A stretch of DNA of 64,000 nucleotides from Acholoe squamosa (taxonomy: Eukaryota; Annelida; Polychaeta; Phyllodocida; Polynoidae): positions 31,258,733 to 31,322,732 of the forward strand of contig OX439044.1 in NCBI GenBank assembly GCA_949317995.1, given 5' to 3'. A model generated the notes under the pieces. That model saw nothing but the letters and a program-made list of their open reading frames with translations. It was not told where the DNA came from and made no database searches. Below are positions 12,801-25,100 of the stretch, in pieces; position 1 is the first letter of the stretch, and every line of letters starts with the position of its first letter. A program made the position numbers and the translations under genes.

Positions 12801-15300
12801 AATTCTAACCTTCTTAATAACTGAAGTATAAAATTTTAAAAACAATTCTAGCGCAGCTGCTGCAGAAATGAATCAATCTCAAAATGGTATACATGTACAC
12901 CCTTCCCCGGTGTCAAACAAGCCATATTTTGCCTTTATATTATCCCTCTCTTTCAACAATGTTTAGACAGTGATATGACATTGTGTCTGTTTGTTATATC
13001 ATCTAGTTTTATCACCTCCCTGTTGGAGCCGACATTTACCAAATGACCCAGCAAAAGTAGAAGCTAAAGAAAGAAACAGAGAGCTGAAGTCATCTCTAAA
13101 ATGTATCAGACTTATGCCTCCCATGGGGAGAAGTTATGATGTATAGGGCCCACATCACTAAATAACACCCAGTCAGTGATATGAGACGTTGTGGGAGGGC
13201 CTCCTGAAGCTGTGAAGTATATGATACTGGAGGAGGGACAAGTCTGCATCAGGACCTTGCCCTCCTGGGCCCCCAACTGCTGATCTGTCCTCCCCCAATG
13301 GATGTACACCCCATGCCTGCTGTGCAGCGACCCACCAAGGCATTTAGACCAATCCCCATCCTATTAAAACCACTGTCACATGGTAATACATGATGTAATA
13401 CATGTGTCCATCTAGGAGACTATATTTTCACTTTGACCATTCACTAAGGATAGACCAAAATACATAGTGTAGTCTAATAAAATGATACAGTACAATGTAC
13501 TAAAGAATGAATAAAAAAGAGAAGCAGGATCAAAATGGTAATTAATTATGCCAACATGCCTTACTCAGGGAGACAGTTAGATAAGGGTTGCTCCACAGAA
13601 ATACAGTACTACCAGCTTGAATGTGGTATCCCATCAAAGTCATCAGTCTATAGACGAGATAGGTGTTAGGATGCTTTATTTCAAAAAAAAAAAAAAAAAC
13701 AACTGAAAGGGTGAATGTTATTATATATGCTATCAAATAGTGTTTTCCTATCAAACGTAAGAAGATACTTGAGCCATCTATAGACTCAACTCATAGGCCT
13801 CTGGAGGTTTCAATTAAGAGTTTTTGTTTCAAGTGAAACTTAAATCAATTCAATTTCTCATAAAAGCTTCATCCTTATACCATCTGTCAGTGTAACTATT
13901 GAAGCCCTGGGTCCATGTGATGGTCATAAGGCTCTCAATGTTCGCTGGAGAAGATTATGATGGTTTCTCCTTCTGTGTAGTGTACTGTTATACTGCTTAC
14001 AGATGTGAGTTACTCAGTTAGAAGGTAGACCTAACCTCCCCCAGTTTAAGTATAGGCCATGTGACTTATGGTGTTATGTCTGAGAGTTAGCAGCTATCTC
14101 ATAAGTGTGGAGATAAAGCACGGCACATTCAGTCTCTGAAATATTCATCATTTTACTATTAAGCTATGCACGCTGCTACTCTTGTCCTTGAGCTTAGCAT
14201 TAAAATATGTCTTTAGAATAGCATACAATTATATAAGATTCCTCTTATTGTAGAGGCTAAGCCTAAAATCGTTCAGTACTTCAACTGATCTAAAAACGCC
14301 TTTTTACTCTTTTTATGTCAGCTAAATGCTGTATATCCTAGGCCTGTAAAACTATTTTAAAACAATGGCCCTTTCTCAATAAGAAGATGGGCGATGGCCC
14401 CAGTTTTCTCAACGGACGAGTCTATCTCAGCTTATCAAGCCTTTGTCTGGGTGGCTAGCCTCTGTACCACAGCACCATGTGTATCTTGATGGCGGCCCCT
14501 TGTGTGAGGAGATAACACTACTAATACTTATAGCAGTTACAGATGATAAATGACCAACAGCTCACCAGACATAGCTAACAAGCTGACACACCCAGTGAGT
14601 TAGTCCATGAGTAGCTCACGCCTAGACACCCACAGGGTGTGAGAATGTGAAGCTGTCGTACAATAATGTTATACACTACATGTCAATGACATGTGAACCG
14701 CCAATGTGAAGCTCCTAGATTTAGATTTTTTAGAAACAGCGGGAATTATAATGGGTGATTTGGGGAAATGCTTGGGGGAATACACATGGCATGTGTATTC
14801 AATTGCGCCGGGCCTATATTAATATTGGTCACATTTCTAGTGAGATAGGATTTGGCTGAGAGAGGTTATGAACAGTAGATGCACCTGACCTGACAAGGTG
14901 ATTTAACACTCTGTCAACGTTGTGCAGGCCTCCCTCATATGTTCCAAGTCCTATTGAGTGGCAGGAGTATGTATACATGAAGTTTACAATCTTAGATGGA
15001 TGGCAACATCACTGACAGTTGTCAAATAATACATCTCGTACATGCCTTTTGTTAGAGCAGCTCATGGTGACTGGAGACAGGAGCAGCTCCTTGTTATTTG
15101 CATTTGTAACATCGGAGAGTAGGTTAACATAGTGAGTAGACATCTATTGGACAAACTGCATACAGGACCGGAATATATAGGATTATTAACAAATTAATCA
15201 ACCTCCTGATCATCCCTTCGAGGATTAATTTCACAGTATTTAAAACAGAATTAGTACCCCACTCTTCAGGTTTTATGTGAATAAATAAGCAAATGTCCAC
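9870..15300. other. No gene seen; scattered motifs only
   Basis: Contains GCAGACGAC motifs at 11190, 11956 and 12412, E2F-like words (TTTGGCGCG near 11178, TTTCCCGCC near 12000), a CRE-type TGACGTCAT near 12439 and poly-A/T runs. No exon with matching splice phase was found; the missing ephrin first exon was looked for here without success. Confidence 0.5.
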
Positions 15301-15304
15301 GACC

Positions 15305-15424
15305 AGTGAATAATTTTGCATTGTATTCACCGAGGTGAGGCTGTCCGTATTCAACGATGCCTTATAGGCAGAGTTGAATGCGGACAGGCCTCACCAAGGT
15401 GAATGCGATGCAAAATTATTTATT
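15305..15424. repeat. Foldback hairpin
   Basis: AATAATTTTGCATTGTATTCACC...GGTGAGG...CAAC is followed after about 17 bases by its imperfect reverse complement through 15420. Arms are about 48 bases with few mismatches. It abuts the dispersed repeat starting near 15411. Confidence 0.7.
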
Positions 15425-15604
15425 TCATGGCCTAGGGGGTTATTTTGCTTTTAAATAAAGAAAAACTCCTCTGATCTGTTGAAAATCCAAGATGGCAGAC
15501 ACCCATTGAATATGGCCACATTATATTCCATCCCCCCAATTGAATACGGAATTTACAGTACTATTCTATAGTAACGCTCGTATCTGCCATGACATAAAAC
15601 ATTA
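15411..15604 (+). repeat. Dispersed repeat, copy 1 (partner at 54.98-55.19 kb)
   Basis: Shares blocks with the reverse strand of 54980-55185: TCATGGCC...GGGTTA, AATCCAAGATGGC, GACACCCATTGAATA, CAGTACT...TATAGTAAC, and CGTATCTGCCATGACATAAA. Copies look about 75-80% alike by eye. No terminal repeat was identified. Confidence 0.7.
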
Positions 15605-16621
15605 TGTGCAATAAAACAAATATCATGTAGCCAAAACCACTCTAAAACTGAATCCCCACTTTCAATACCTATGATGTGATGTTTCCAATGCCGACCATCA
15701 CTCAGCAGTGAGATATGCTTTTATCATGGAACATATGCCACTTGACTCATTGGCCCGTGCACTGATTCACCTACTAAAACTAACCAGTAATGACAGCACC
15801 AGTTGGTAGGAATCAAAATCGTGAATCAGGTAAAACTAGTTTACTCACTTAAAACTGCACGTGCCAATACTGGGAAACTGACCTGCACGTGCACGTGCCA
15901 CACACGTGAGCAGCTTATGACCCCCCCCCACCTCCAAAGGGCTTCTTTGCCAGGTTTACCTTTTAGAGGTCATTTCCAAGGGCATTTGGCCCTACCCTTA
16001 GAATTTACTTATGATATAAGTCACTCATATCTACCGATATATACCTCAACTGTTTCCCTGATATTCGAATTGAAAGGCACAAAGTAGCTTTGTACGTGAC
16101 TGCAATTATAGATTAAGCCTACATTCATCTAGTAAACTCTGTCACTGAGACCCAGGGGTGTGTGGAGAATCCGATTTCAATTTGCGTTTTGTTGTTCCTT
16201 TTCGTGAAAATTCAAGAGAAAGAGATAGAGAACAATTTACATTTACCGTCTTTAAAGTCTTTTGTTTGGGTACGTAAGCTACTACTGAGCTGCTCACCAC
16301 ACCCCCCCCCCATGAGCAGCTCACCCATACTGAGTTGGCATGACCTTCATTGGGGCTGACAGTCGGGTGTCGGTGCAGACCTGCCATGGTGAGCTGTTCC
16401 ACCTGACTTTTTCCACATAGGCACAGAATTTTAACGGCTGATAGGTTTTGACATAGAGCGCCATGCGGGGAGCTACAGGGGGCTTGTCTGGCGGCCTCCT
16501 TTGAAGAACCTTTGCCAGTGTGCCGCTGTGAGGGCACCACCCGAGCTGGGCTGTAGGGCATTGTTCGGTTCACGACAGACTGTCTGAAGAATGCTGGTAT
16601 TTGTTAAAATTCAAATGGGTG

Positions 16622-16623
<2 letters not shown>

Positions 16624-16717
<94 letters not shown>
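16624..16717. repeat. (TA)n microsatellite
   Basis: Uninterrupted TA dinucleotides, about 47 copies. It produces a spurious Tyr-Ile reading frame. Confidence 0.98.
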
Positions 16718-16720
<3 letters not shown>

Positions 16721-17901
16721 AGGTTCAGTTCGCCATTCTGTTGCTGCTTCACATAGGGATATAAGTTGTTAAATGTATAGATTCTCTAACCCTCTCCTTC
16801 CGTAGGTTCCCAAGTCTATAGACATATAGCTAGGATCTACTCTGGGGGTGTCTGCCCCGACCTCAGGTGGCAAAACCCCTCTGAAGTAAGCTGCTTGTAG
16901 TAGGGAGGCCCGGGAGGGAGGCGTGAGTTAACGAAGGTCAGCTGCTCCGAGCAATTAAAGCCTGTGGCGAACTGCTCACTGAGCTCTTACTAACTGCATT
17001 GGCCTGCTCTGAGCAGCTAAACCCTTCACCCAGGTCAGAACCTACTCACTCATCCGATTGCAGGAACCTAAGAAATTCTTCTAGGTGGAGATATCCTAAT
17101 ATAAGTGCCCGCTGCGGAGTGAAGCCACTTTCAAAGGAATCCATTCAAATGTAGCGTTAATGCTAATGTTGACTGGCCTGTTTTTGTCAAAGGGGAATTA
17201 GTAAACTGGATGTTCCTTTGAAAGGGTAGAACCCTGAGAGGTTTCTAGCATATGCATGATAATAGCCTACTAGTAGGTAGGGAATACAGGTGTACGACTG
17301 TTGTTATACTCTCTCCAGTTGGTAGTGTTTAGTTCTATCTAGATTGACCGCTCAAAATGAATCAATATAGGTTGGACTTTTTCCCATGTAGGCAAAACTC
17401 CTATGGATATATTAGCCACGGGATAGATAACACATGACCTGGTTCCTGTTGTTTCAGATAGAGTATAGGTACTAATTTATGCGTACATGGCATGTACTGA
17501 CAGATTCATCCCAGCCCATCCTCACGTTGCAAGTGGCTTCCTCGTTACATGCTTAGTGGGCCTTAAACAAACCCACCCCCTGGAGGAAACACTCCTGACA
17601 CCTAGTGGTCAACCAGATCAGGGGTTATGTCAAAAGGTCCCAAGTGAGGACTTTGAGTTCTCCAGAGGCAATTCACTCTTTTACTAACTTCAAAGGACAT
17701 CTTAATAACTTAATTATGTGCAATGTCTTCCACGTGTCACGTATAATGTATACACCAGAGAGAAGAACGGGAATTGAGTATCAGATTTAATACTTTCTGA
17801 CAGGACATGTGGAGTTCTGTGTTTGCCTCAATATATCTGTTGCCTTATAATTCCTACTGTTACCCAATTGTAAATTCTGCCTTTGATTTTGTATTTTGCA
17901 G

Positions 17902-20900
17902 GTTCAAGGCGAGCAACAACGACCATATAGTAGAGGTCAACATAAACGATGAAATAGACTTTGTATGTCCATATTTAGCTGGTGAGGAGGATATGTATGA
18001 GGATCGCAGTAGAAACGAGTTTTATATTATATATCAGGTGAGATTTTTAATTTCTATTTTTACCACTAGTGGTGCTGATATTTAAGATTCCTTCTAGTAT
18101 CTTTTAATCATCTCAATATATTGTGATAGCTTATGATATTGCATTCCTGTTTTTAGTTGTGCGTGTTATCATTGACGAGGATATACTATTTAATATTGAT
18201 TCATCGCAGAGTATCAATGGATTACCGTTTGTAAAATGCAATCATAACAAATAAACCATCTGGCTCTCTAAGAGTATCACGTTTCTATAATACGTATGCT
18301 ATAGATTTCTAGTTTTACTGTCCCCATAATGCAAAGAAACTACAAAAAAAATGGAATACATTATTTTAGGAAAAAAAACATTTTGGGCATTTTGTGCTAT
18401 AACAAATATGTAAAGTAACCACATTATTTTGATCCATGTATGAAGACTTGCCTTAACCCCCCCCCCCCCCCCTGTGTGTTCCACCATAACAGGTTACTAA
18501 AGATGAGTATGACACATGCATGTTGTATACGGGGAAGAGGAAAAACCTAGTCGTCAACTGTTCTACGCCGCGGCAACGCAAACGTTTTACTATTATATTT
18601 GAGAGGTACTCCTCCATACCACATGGCCAGGAATACAAGTCTGGCGAGGCTTATTATTTTATAAGTAAGTGTGTGTTTAAGATTTATTTCTGTTTTTGCT
18701 CCTAAAAAAAATCTTTGCTCCCAATAAAGTGGCGGTCGTATAATGGCTTCCTCGATATTGAACATAGATCTATACAGTGTGCATGCTGCTGCTTCATTTT
18801 TTGTACCACACGTGTACATTATGTATTATACCAATTATATCAGATTTAAATGAGTCAAGAAAATGAACATTTATATAATATATTCATTGCTCATTTATAG
18901 CTACCTCAACAGGCCAAATGCAAGGCCTGGATAACATACACCAAGGGGCCTGTCATCATAATAATATGAAGTTAACGATACGGGTGTGTTGTCAAGAAAC
19001 AAGTGAGTACTTTCTTTTTTTTTAATTTTGTTGTTGCCTTTAAAGCTTACCTTTTCTAGTAGTGGCTAAAGTGTGGGAAGTGCGGCAGAGCTGTGGCTCC
19101 AAGCACAGCCTGAGACTGATCTACCTCATTCAATTGACAGTGAAAATATATGCTTGGAGAGAGTAACTGCACTTTCGACATGATCTGCACTACTTGTAGT
19201 TGTAACAAAATTGCTATTTTTGCCCTAGACTTCCGGCTTCTCTGCCATTTGATTGAGTAAAACTTATGTCCGGCTAAACTCTGTGCCTCAGCTTCTTGTC
19301 CGCTAGTCCATAGCTACCCCGCATGGCGGCACTGTGAAATTTGAGCTATTACATTCTTCCAATTATGAATGAGACTGAGTCTTAGTCTTCTAAGATATCT
19401 GTCAAATAAGCGAATAAGGCCTCCGTAGTTTACTATATATAGTAAATTGCCTGAGCCAAAGGGGGAGCACTTATATGTGTGTAAACAACAATCCAGCTAG
19501 TCAGAACCCCCCTAATACGCACATGATCCCTAGTATAGTGGGGGAGCACTTGAGATCTGCAGGACAGCCCTATTAAGCAAAATAGCTTGACTACGGAGAA
19601 CAATTAAATGCATAGTAAGTTTAAAGGTAGCATGTGGGTTTATTCTTGAATCTGATTAGGCCAGAGCTATTTCAAAATCTATCTTATTCTTAGACCAAAC
19701 AATGAATTCACCTCTCCTTGTCACGTCTTGCCCTCAATCTGGTATATTACATTATAATGACTTGAAATAAAAAAACAAAAACAAAAAACATATAGATAAA
19801 GGAAGGACATTTTCAATTTTGAGTTCCCATACTTGAAGAATAGCTTCCACGCCTATTTTATCAAAGATGATACTTATCAAGGTAGAGTTGATATCATATC
19901 CAAGTCCTACAGGCGTGACAGTTAAAAGTCACGGCAGTTAGAAATGGCTACGAGCTTCTCCGACTCCAAGCAAACCGGAAGCAGACGACATTTTATCTGT
20001 CCCCTCTCCACCGTATATTTTAATACTTCTCCTCTGCATCTTTGGGCTGCAGTCTGTGCTTGGAGAAGTGATACTCTAATGGCTTTAATTATAAAAATGG
20101 AAGAAGCCAGATATCAATTAGATGGAAGACAGAGATAGTTGAGGCGTTAATGAGGGAATGCTCCTAATTGATCAGTAGCTCAGGGTTATTTAATTAATGA
20201 GGGCCAGTAGTTTCATACTTATCAGTAGAGGTGAGCGACTCAATATATCACATACACTAATGTCCCAGGCACATATCTAATTTCCTTTGAAGTATCAGCT
20301 AGTTCACTAAACAGTCCCGGAAATATTCATATCCATTACCCAAGATCGATGAGTCTGCAAGAAATTCCCTAATGGGTCAGGTACCATTCTGTAAAGTCCT
20401 CTACAGATTGATACACACATGAGCTTTTCTTATACTTACCTCTCATTACATACAGAGAGAGAACTTCAAGAAACAATAGATAGAATAGAACACTGCTCAC
20501 TGTTTTGCTCAGAGCAGCTCGGCCGCCCCCATATCTGCTCTGTGGCTTCTCTATTCCGAGTAGCAGCGCTTTGAGTGGCTTCCCTTCAGTGTGAGATGGA
20601 CTAGTGCTAGAGGCAGCCGGTAGGGCTAAGCCAGTCTGAATGAGATTGGAGAAAGCTGAAACTGACATAGTGTAACAGGCAGGTTACATGTAGATTTGGG
20701 TTTCTCAACCAAGCCAAGTCACCAAGGCTTCTAGGTATGGCCATGTCAGAATATCTTCTCATCAAACTATTGATATCCTACTGGAGGCCCCTGGCTCCCT
20801 TATACCAGTGTTTTGGCTAGACTGGTGATTATCATTTCTTTCATTTAATGCAAGGTGAGGATCGGTTATTCAAATTGTCCTAGGTTTCCCTTGTAGTGAC

Positions 20901-22107
20901 AGTGTACTGTGTGGAGGAGGGATGTAGAAAGATACCGTCCACATTATTAGTTTGCAGCTTAGGATCAATGTTCATAGGTGTGAACTGTACTTTGAAAAGG
21001 GTCATTATATCCCCCCTGCTATAACTTGAGTATAAGGCTCCTTTTCGTAGAGATGTGGTTCTATAATCATGGGTCTATCATTTTTCTTCCCTATGACCAA
21101 AGTGTAGCCAAAATCAGAAAATCCTTTCCGTGGTTTTGACTTGGGAGCGGCATTTATGATTTGTATAAACTACCGTATCTCCTATAATCAGAGCAACATC
21201 TATGCTTCCCCCTCCCCTTATATTAGGACTGCCCCTGGGTTATCTGTGAATAGTTATCTGCAAACTGATAACACAAGTTATCCATCCACCACCCTCATCA
21301 TCACTGTAGCCTGTGGTATACATACATGTACATGTTTATCACTCCAGGGGGTATATACTACTGCCAAGCGGGTATATTCTTTATGGACAGGAGTAAATAT
21401 CATTTATGCGTCCCCTGTGCCCATAGTTATCATTAATCCTGCTTGATGAGGTACCATCCCCGTACATGAGAGACCCCGGAGGAGATGCTTGATCTGGTGA
21501 TATATAACAGGCATGTATAACCTGGAAGACCCCGGAGGAAATGCCTGATCTGGTAATAGATAACAGGCATGTATAACCCATCTAGTAGCTGTTGGTGTGT
21601 GTAGGGTTTACATGTAAGATTATAATGTATTATAATCTTGAAAAATTCAGATCGAGATGATGTAGTTCCTATCCACTCAACTGTGGTACAGTAAACCCGC
21701 ATCTCTATACATGTACTTTTGGCTGATATGGAATGGACTCTGGCTCTTTTGTGAGCTTTCACTACATTACCTCCAGTTCCTAACCCATTCACACCACCTC
21801 CACGGTCCTCCGGGCTACACCAGACCTATGGTAGTCGTTATAGTGGCGGGGTGACAAAATGTCAATTACATGCTAGTTCCTGATGAAAATGTCACACACT
21901 CCCTACTCTGCACATACCTCTATGTGTTTGCCTAGCGTCCATTGTGTTTTTCCACATTTGGCCGACTATGGACGAGCTGCTGGCGGCCCGGTCCCCTTCT
22001 GCAAACATGCAGCTGCTCATTTGGATTAATGCGCAGACAAGGCTGGACCAAATACTGAGCTTGGTTGGTAACAGTATATATGTTCTTGGGGGTATAATAT
22101 ATATATA

Positions 22108-22177
<70 letters not shown>

Positions 22178-25100
22178 GAAAGAGTCAAGGGTGTGGAAGG
22201 GAGGAAGTACAATAAGACTTGCCAGTAGGGGAAAACAGTGAGCCCACCTGCCCACAGATAAGTTTAATGATAAATATAAATATGGTATTTGATGACACTA
22301 TTTCCAAATATTCCGCCCTCAGTTAACACAAAACCCTACCTGGCCACGAGAAGAGAACAAAAGAAAAGCCTTTCACACCTGGTCACGTGGCTTGTAATCT
22401 TGTTACTGATTGGTCCCACTTGATGGAAGGAGCCACGCCATCTGTCGGCATGAATCGGTACTAAAGCCTTTCACTTCCGGTTGAAGTATCCAACAGAGCA
22501 GAGCGTGAAACTCTTTGCAATAGAGGGTCTTGAGGTTGCCCATAATCCTTTCTGTTCAATGAAGTTTCCTGCTAATTACCATAAGTAGGTCCGTCACATG
22601 ACCTGCTCTGACCAATGGGATGCATTGTTATGATTTGAATGTTGCAATGGTGTGAAAACGTGATGGGGGTTAGGTCAAAAAAAAAATTCCTCTCCTACTC
22701 TTAATGTTTTCTTCTAGCCCACAAAAAAAAGGCATATTGCTTGTAATCAAGATTGAAAGAAAGGACTGAAAACTATAGCTCGATGCAGCAAGTTGGGAAC
22801 CTAAAACTTAGTTTCTCCTGAATTTTCACTAAAAAGTTTATCCGATTTACACAATATTTGCAGCAAATGAAAGATAAAACTCATTGCTTTCAGGCCAGGG
22901 TAGATGGTATTACATTAATATAGTGCACAGTTTACCACTGAAGTACAAATCATAAATTTAAAAATCATCATAAAAATTGCTGTTTTTTAAAGTTTGGCCC
23001 TATATATTTTGTGAAAAAATATTCTAATCATCAGTTTTTCATAGATAGTGCATAATACTGACCCATCAAGTTTATAAATGAGTATGCTTTTTTCCCCTAC
23101 CTCTATGGTGGTTCAATACCCTATGGGAGACATGTGAATTTTGTTAGTTTGCAAAATGTCTGCTTGATTTTTAATGTGGGAGCACATAGATCACCATTAT
23201 ATGGACATGTAATCACCCACTGATACCAGAATTATACATTTTTATGTTTTACTTGATCATCTTTAAAGGCATGTGAAATATCTAAGTGATACAATAAGTG
23301 TGAGACGAATCTGACATGTTTTATGAGGGAATAATGCATAACAAATGATTCTATATTCCTATTTTGTTATGATTTTTGAGAATCATACACAAGACTATAT
23401 ATGAGTATGCTTTTTTCCCCTACCTCTATGGTGGTTCAATACCCTATGGGAGACATGTGAATTTTGTTAGTTTGCAAAATGTCTGCTTGATTTTTAATGT
23501 GGGAGCACATAGATCACCATTATATGGACATGTAATCACCCACTGATACCAGAATTATACATTTTTATGTTTTACTTGATCATCTTTAAAGGCATGTGAA
23601 ATATCTAAGTGATACAATAAGTGTGAGACGAATCTGACATGTTTTATGAGGGAATAATGCATAACAAATGATTCTATATTCCTATTTTGTTATGATTTTT
23701 GAGAATCATACACAAGACTTGTCTTCTGCAGCATTATGCAAAAATGTCCCTTGAATGAAGGCATTTTACATGCACAGCTGCCTCCAAAACTGGAAAACAC
23801 TCAGGTTCTCAACTTGCTGCATCGAGCTATAGCAAATTCCAATAAGTAGCTGCGGTAATTTGCAGCAGGTGTTTTCTTTTACCCACATACACAGGGAACT
23901 GCCTAATGGCGAGCTGAATGGAACCTCAAAAGGGCCTATTGCAGCCATTGTAAAATCGCCGTGATTTGTTCACCAAAGTGATCCCATTTTCTCACGAAAT
24001 GATCATTTTGTTTTCCATAGTAGAAATCGAAAACTAACGCCTTCAAGTGACTTTGCCAAAATCTGTAGTCTCAGCTAATGTCAAGTAAGTCGAACTTGGG
24101 GCGGCTTTGTTGCCAAGAGCTAGCCAAGAGCTGTTGTTCTTGAGACTATTTTTATGGTATTTCCCCATTTTTAGGGTGTTGTGTTTTCCCAGGAGGAAAT
24201 AAGATGATGTTCTTAAGAGAGTGCCGAATGAAGAAGCCGAAAGTCACTAAGCCCTTTGCCAGCCTTGGTTAGGATCAGCTACCACTAAGGAGGGCTCTCA
24301 CGGCGTTAGGCGATGAACACCCCGATAATCCAATTGCTGGCTGGGATTAGATTAGCCAGGATTAGCAGTACCAGCATCTGTTAGGCCTTCACTCTTGTTT
24401 TTGGACCTTCTGTTTTTCAAACCCTTCTTCTGTCCCCACTTGTTCTTACTTCATATATAACGTGATCTCACTGTGCGATTCCCTATTGAAATCCCCGATA
24501 ACTTTATTTCGGTCCACTATTCCCTATCAAAATCTGAATATGATAGCTTCATATCAGCATCATGAATTATTCCCTATTAGACCCCAATAGCTTTATCTCA
24601 AGGTCCTATTCCCCACTAGTGACCATGTAGCTTCAACATCTCTTGCTTTCATCTCATTGCCCACCCCCAACCCGAGCCTAATCTCAGAGCACAAATCCCC
24701 CACTACTATCCAAAACTTGCTCATTGCAATGTGGACTAACACTGCAACTGCCCACACTGACCAATAAGAGAAAATAAATCCTATTGTTCAATTACTGGAG
24801 AAACACTAGAAAACGTTACAAAGGGTAGGATTGAAATAGTGAAACCTTTGGGAAGCTGACATTTCAATTTCAATTAACTAAATTGGAGAAGGAGTACTTT
24901 TGTGAAGCGAGTCTGCAGAAGATTTCCCTCAATGTAATATGAACATGCACCCTGTGCGTACTTGTGTTACGCCTATGCAATGAACACCGATTAATGGAAA
25001 GGGAAGCTGTGAGTTTTCGTTTGTAGTTGTTTCTCCTTTCTTTTAAGGGGGTGGGGACTAAAAGTGGGCGTTTCTGTACATGAACATTGTACTCGGTCAC

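Noticed and set aside
16142..16573. 143-codon minus-strand frame
   Set aside because: No recognisable domain, no splice context, and it overlaps clusters of short regulatory-looking motifs.
16570..16752. Tyr-Ile repeat reading frames over (TA)n runs (also 21892-22255, 48781-49077, 49485-49892)
   Set aside because: They are translations of dinucleotide microsatellites with no splice or start support.
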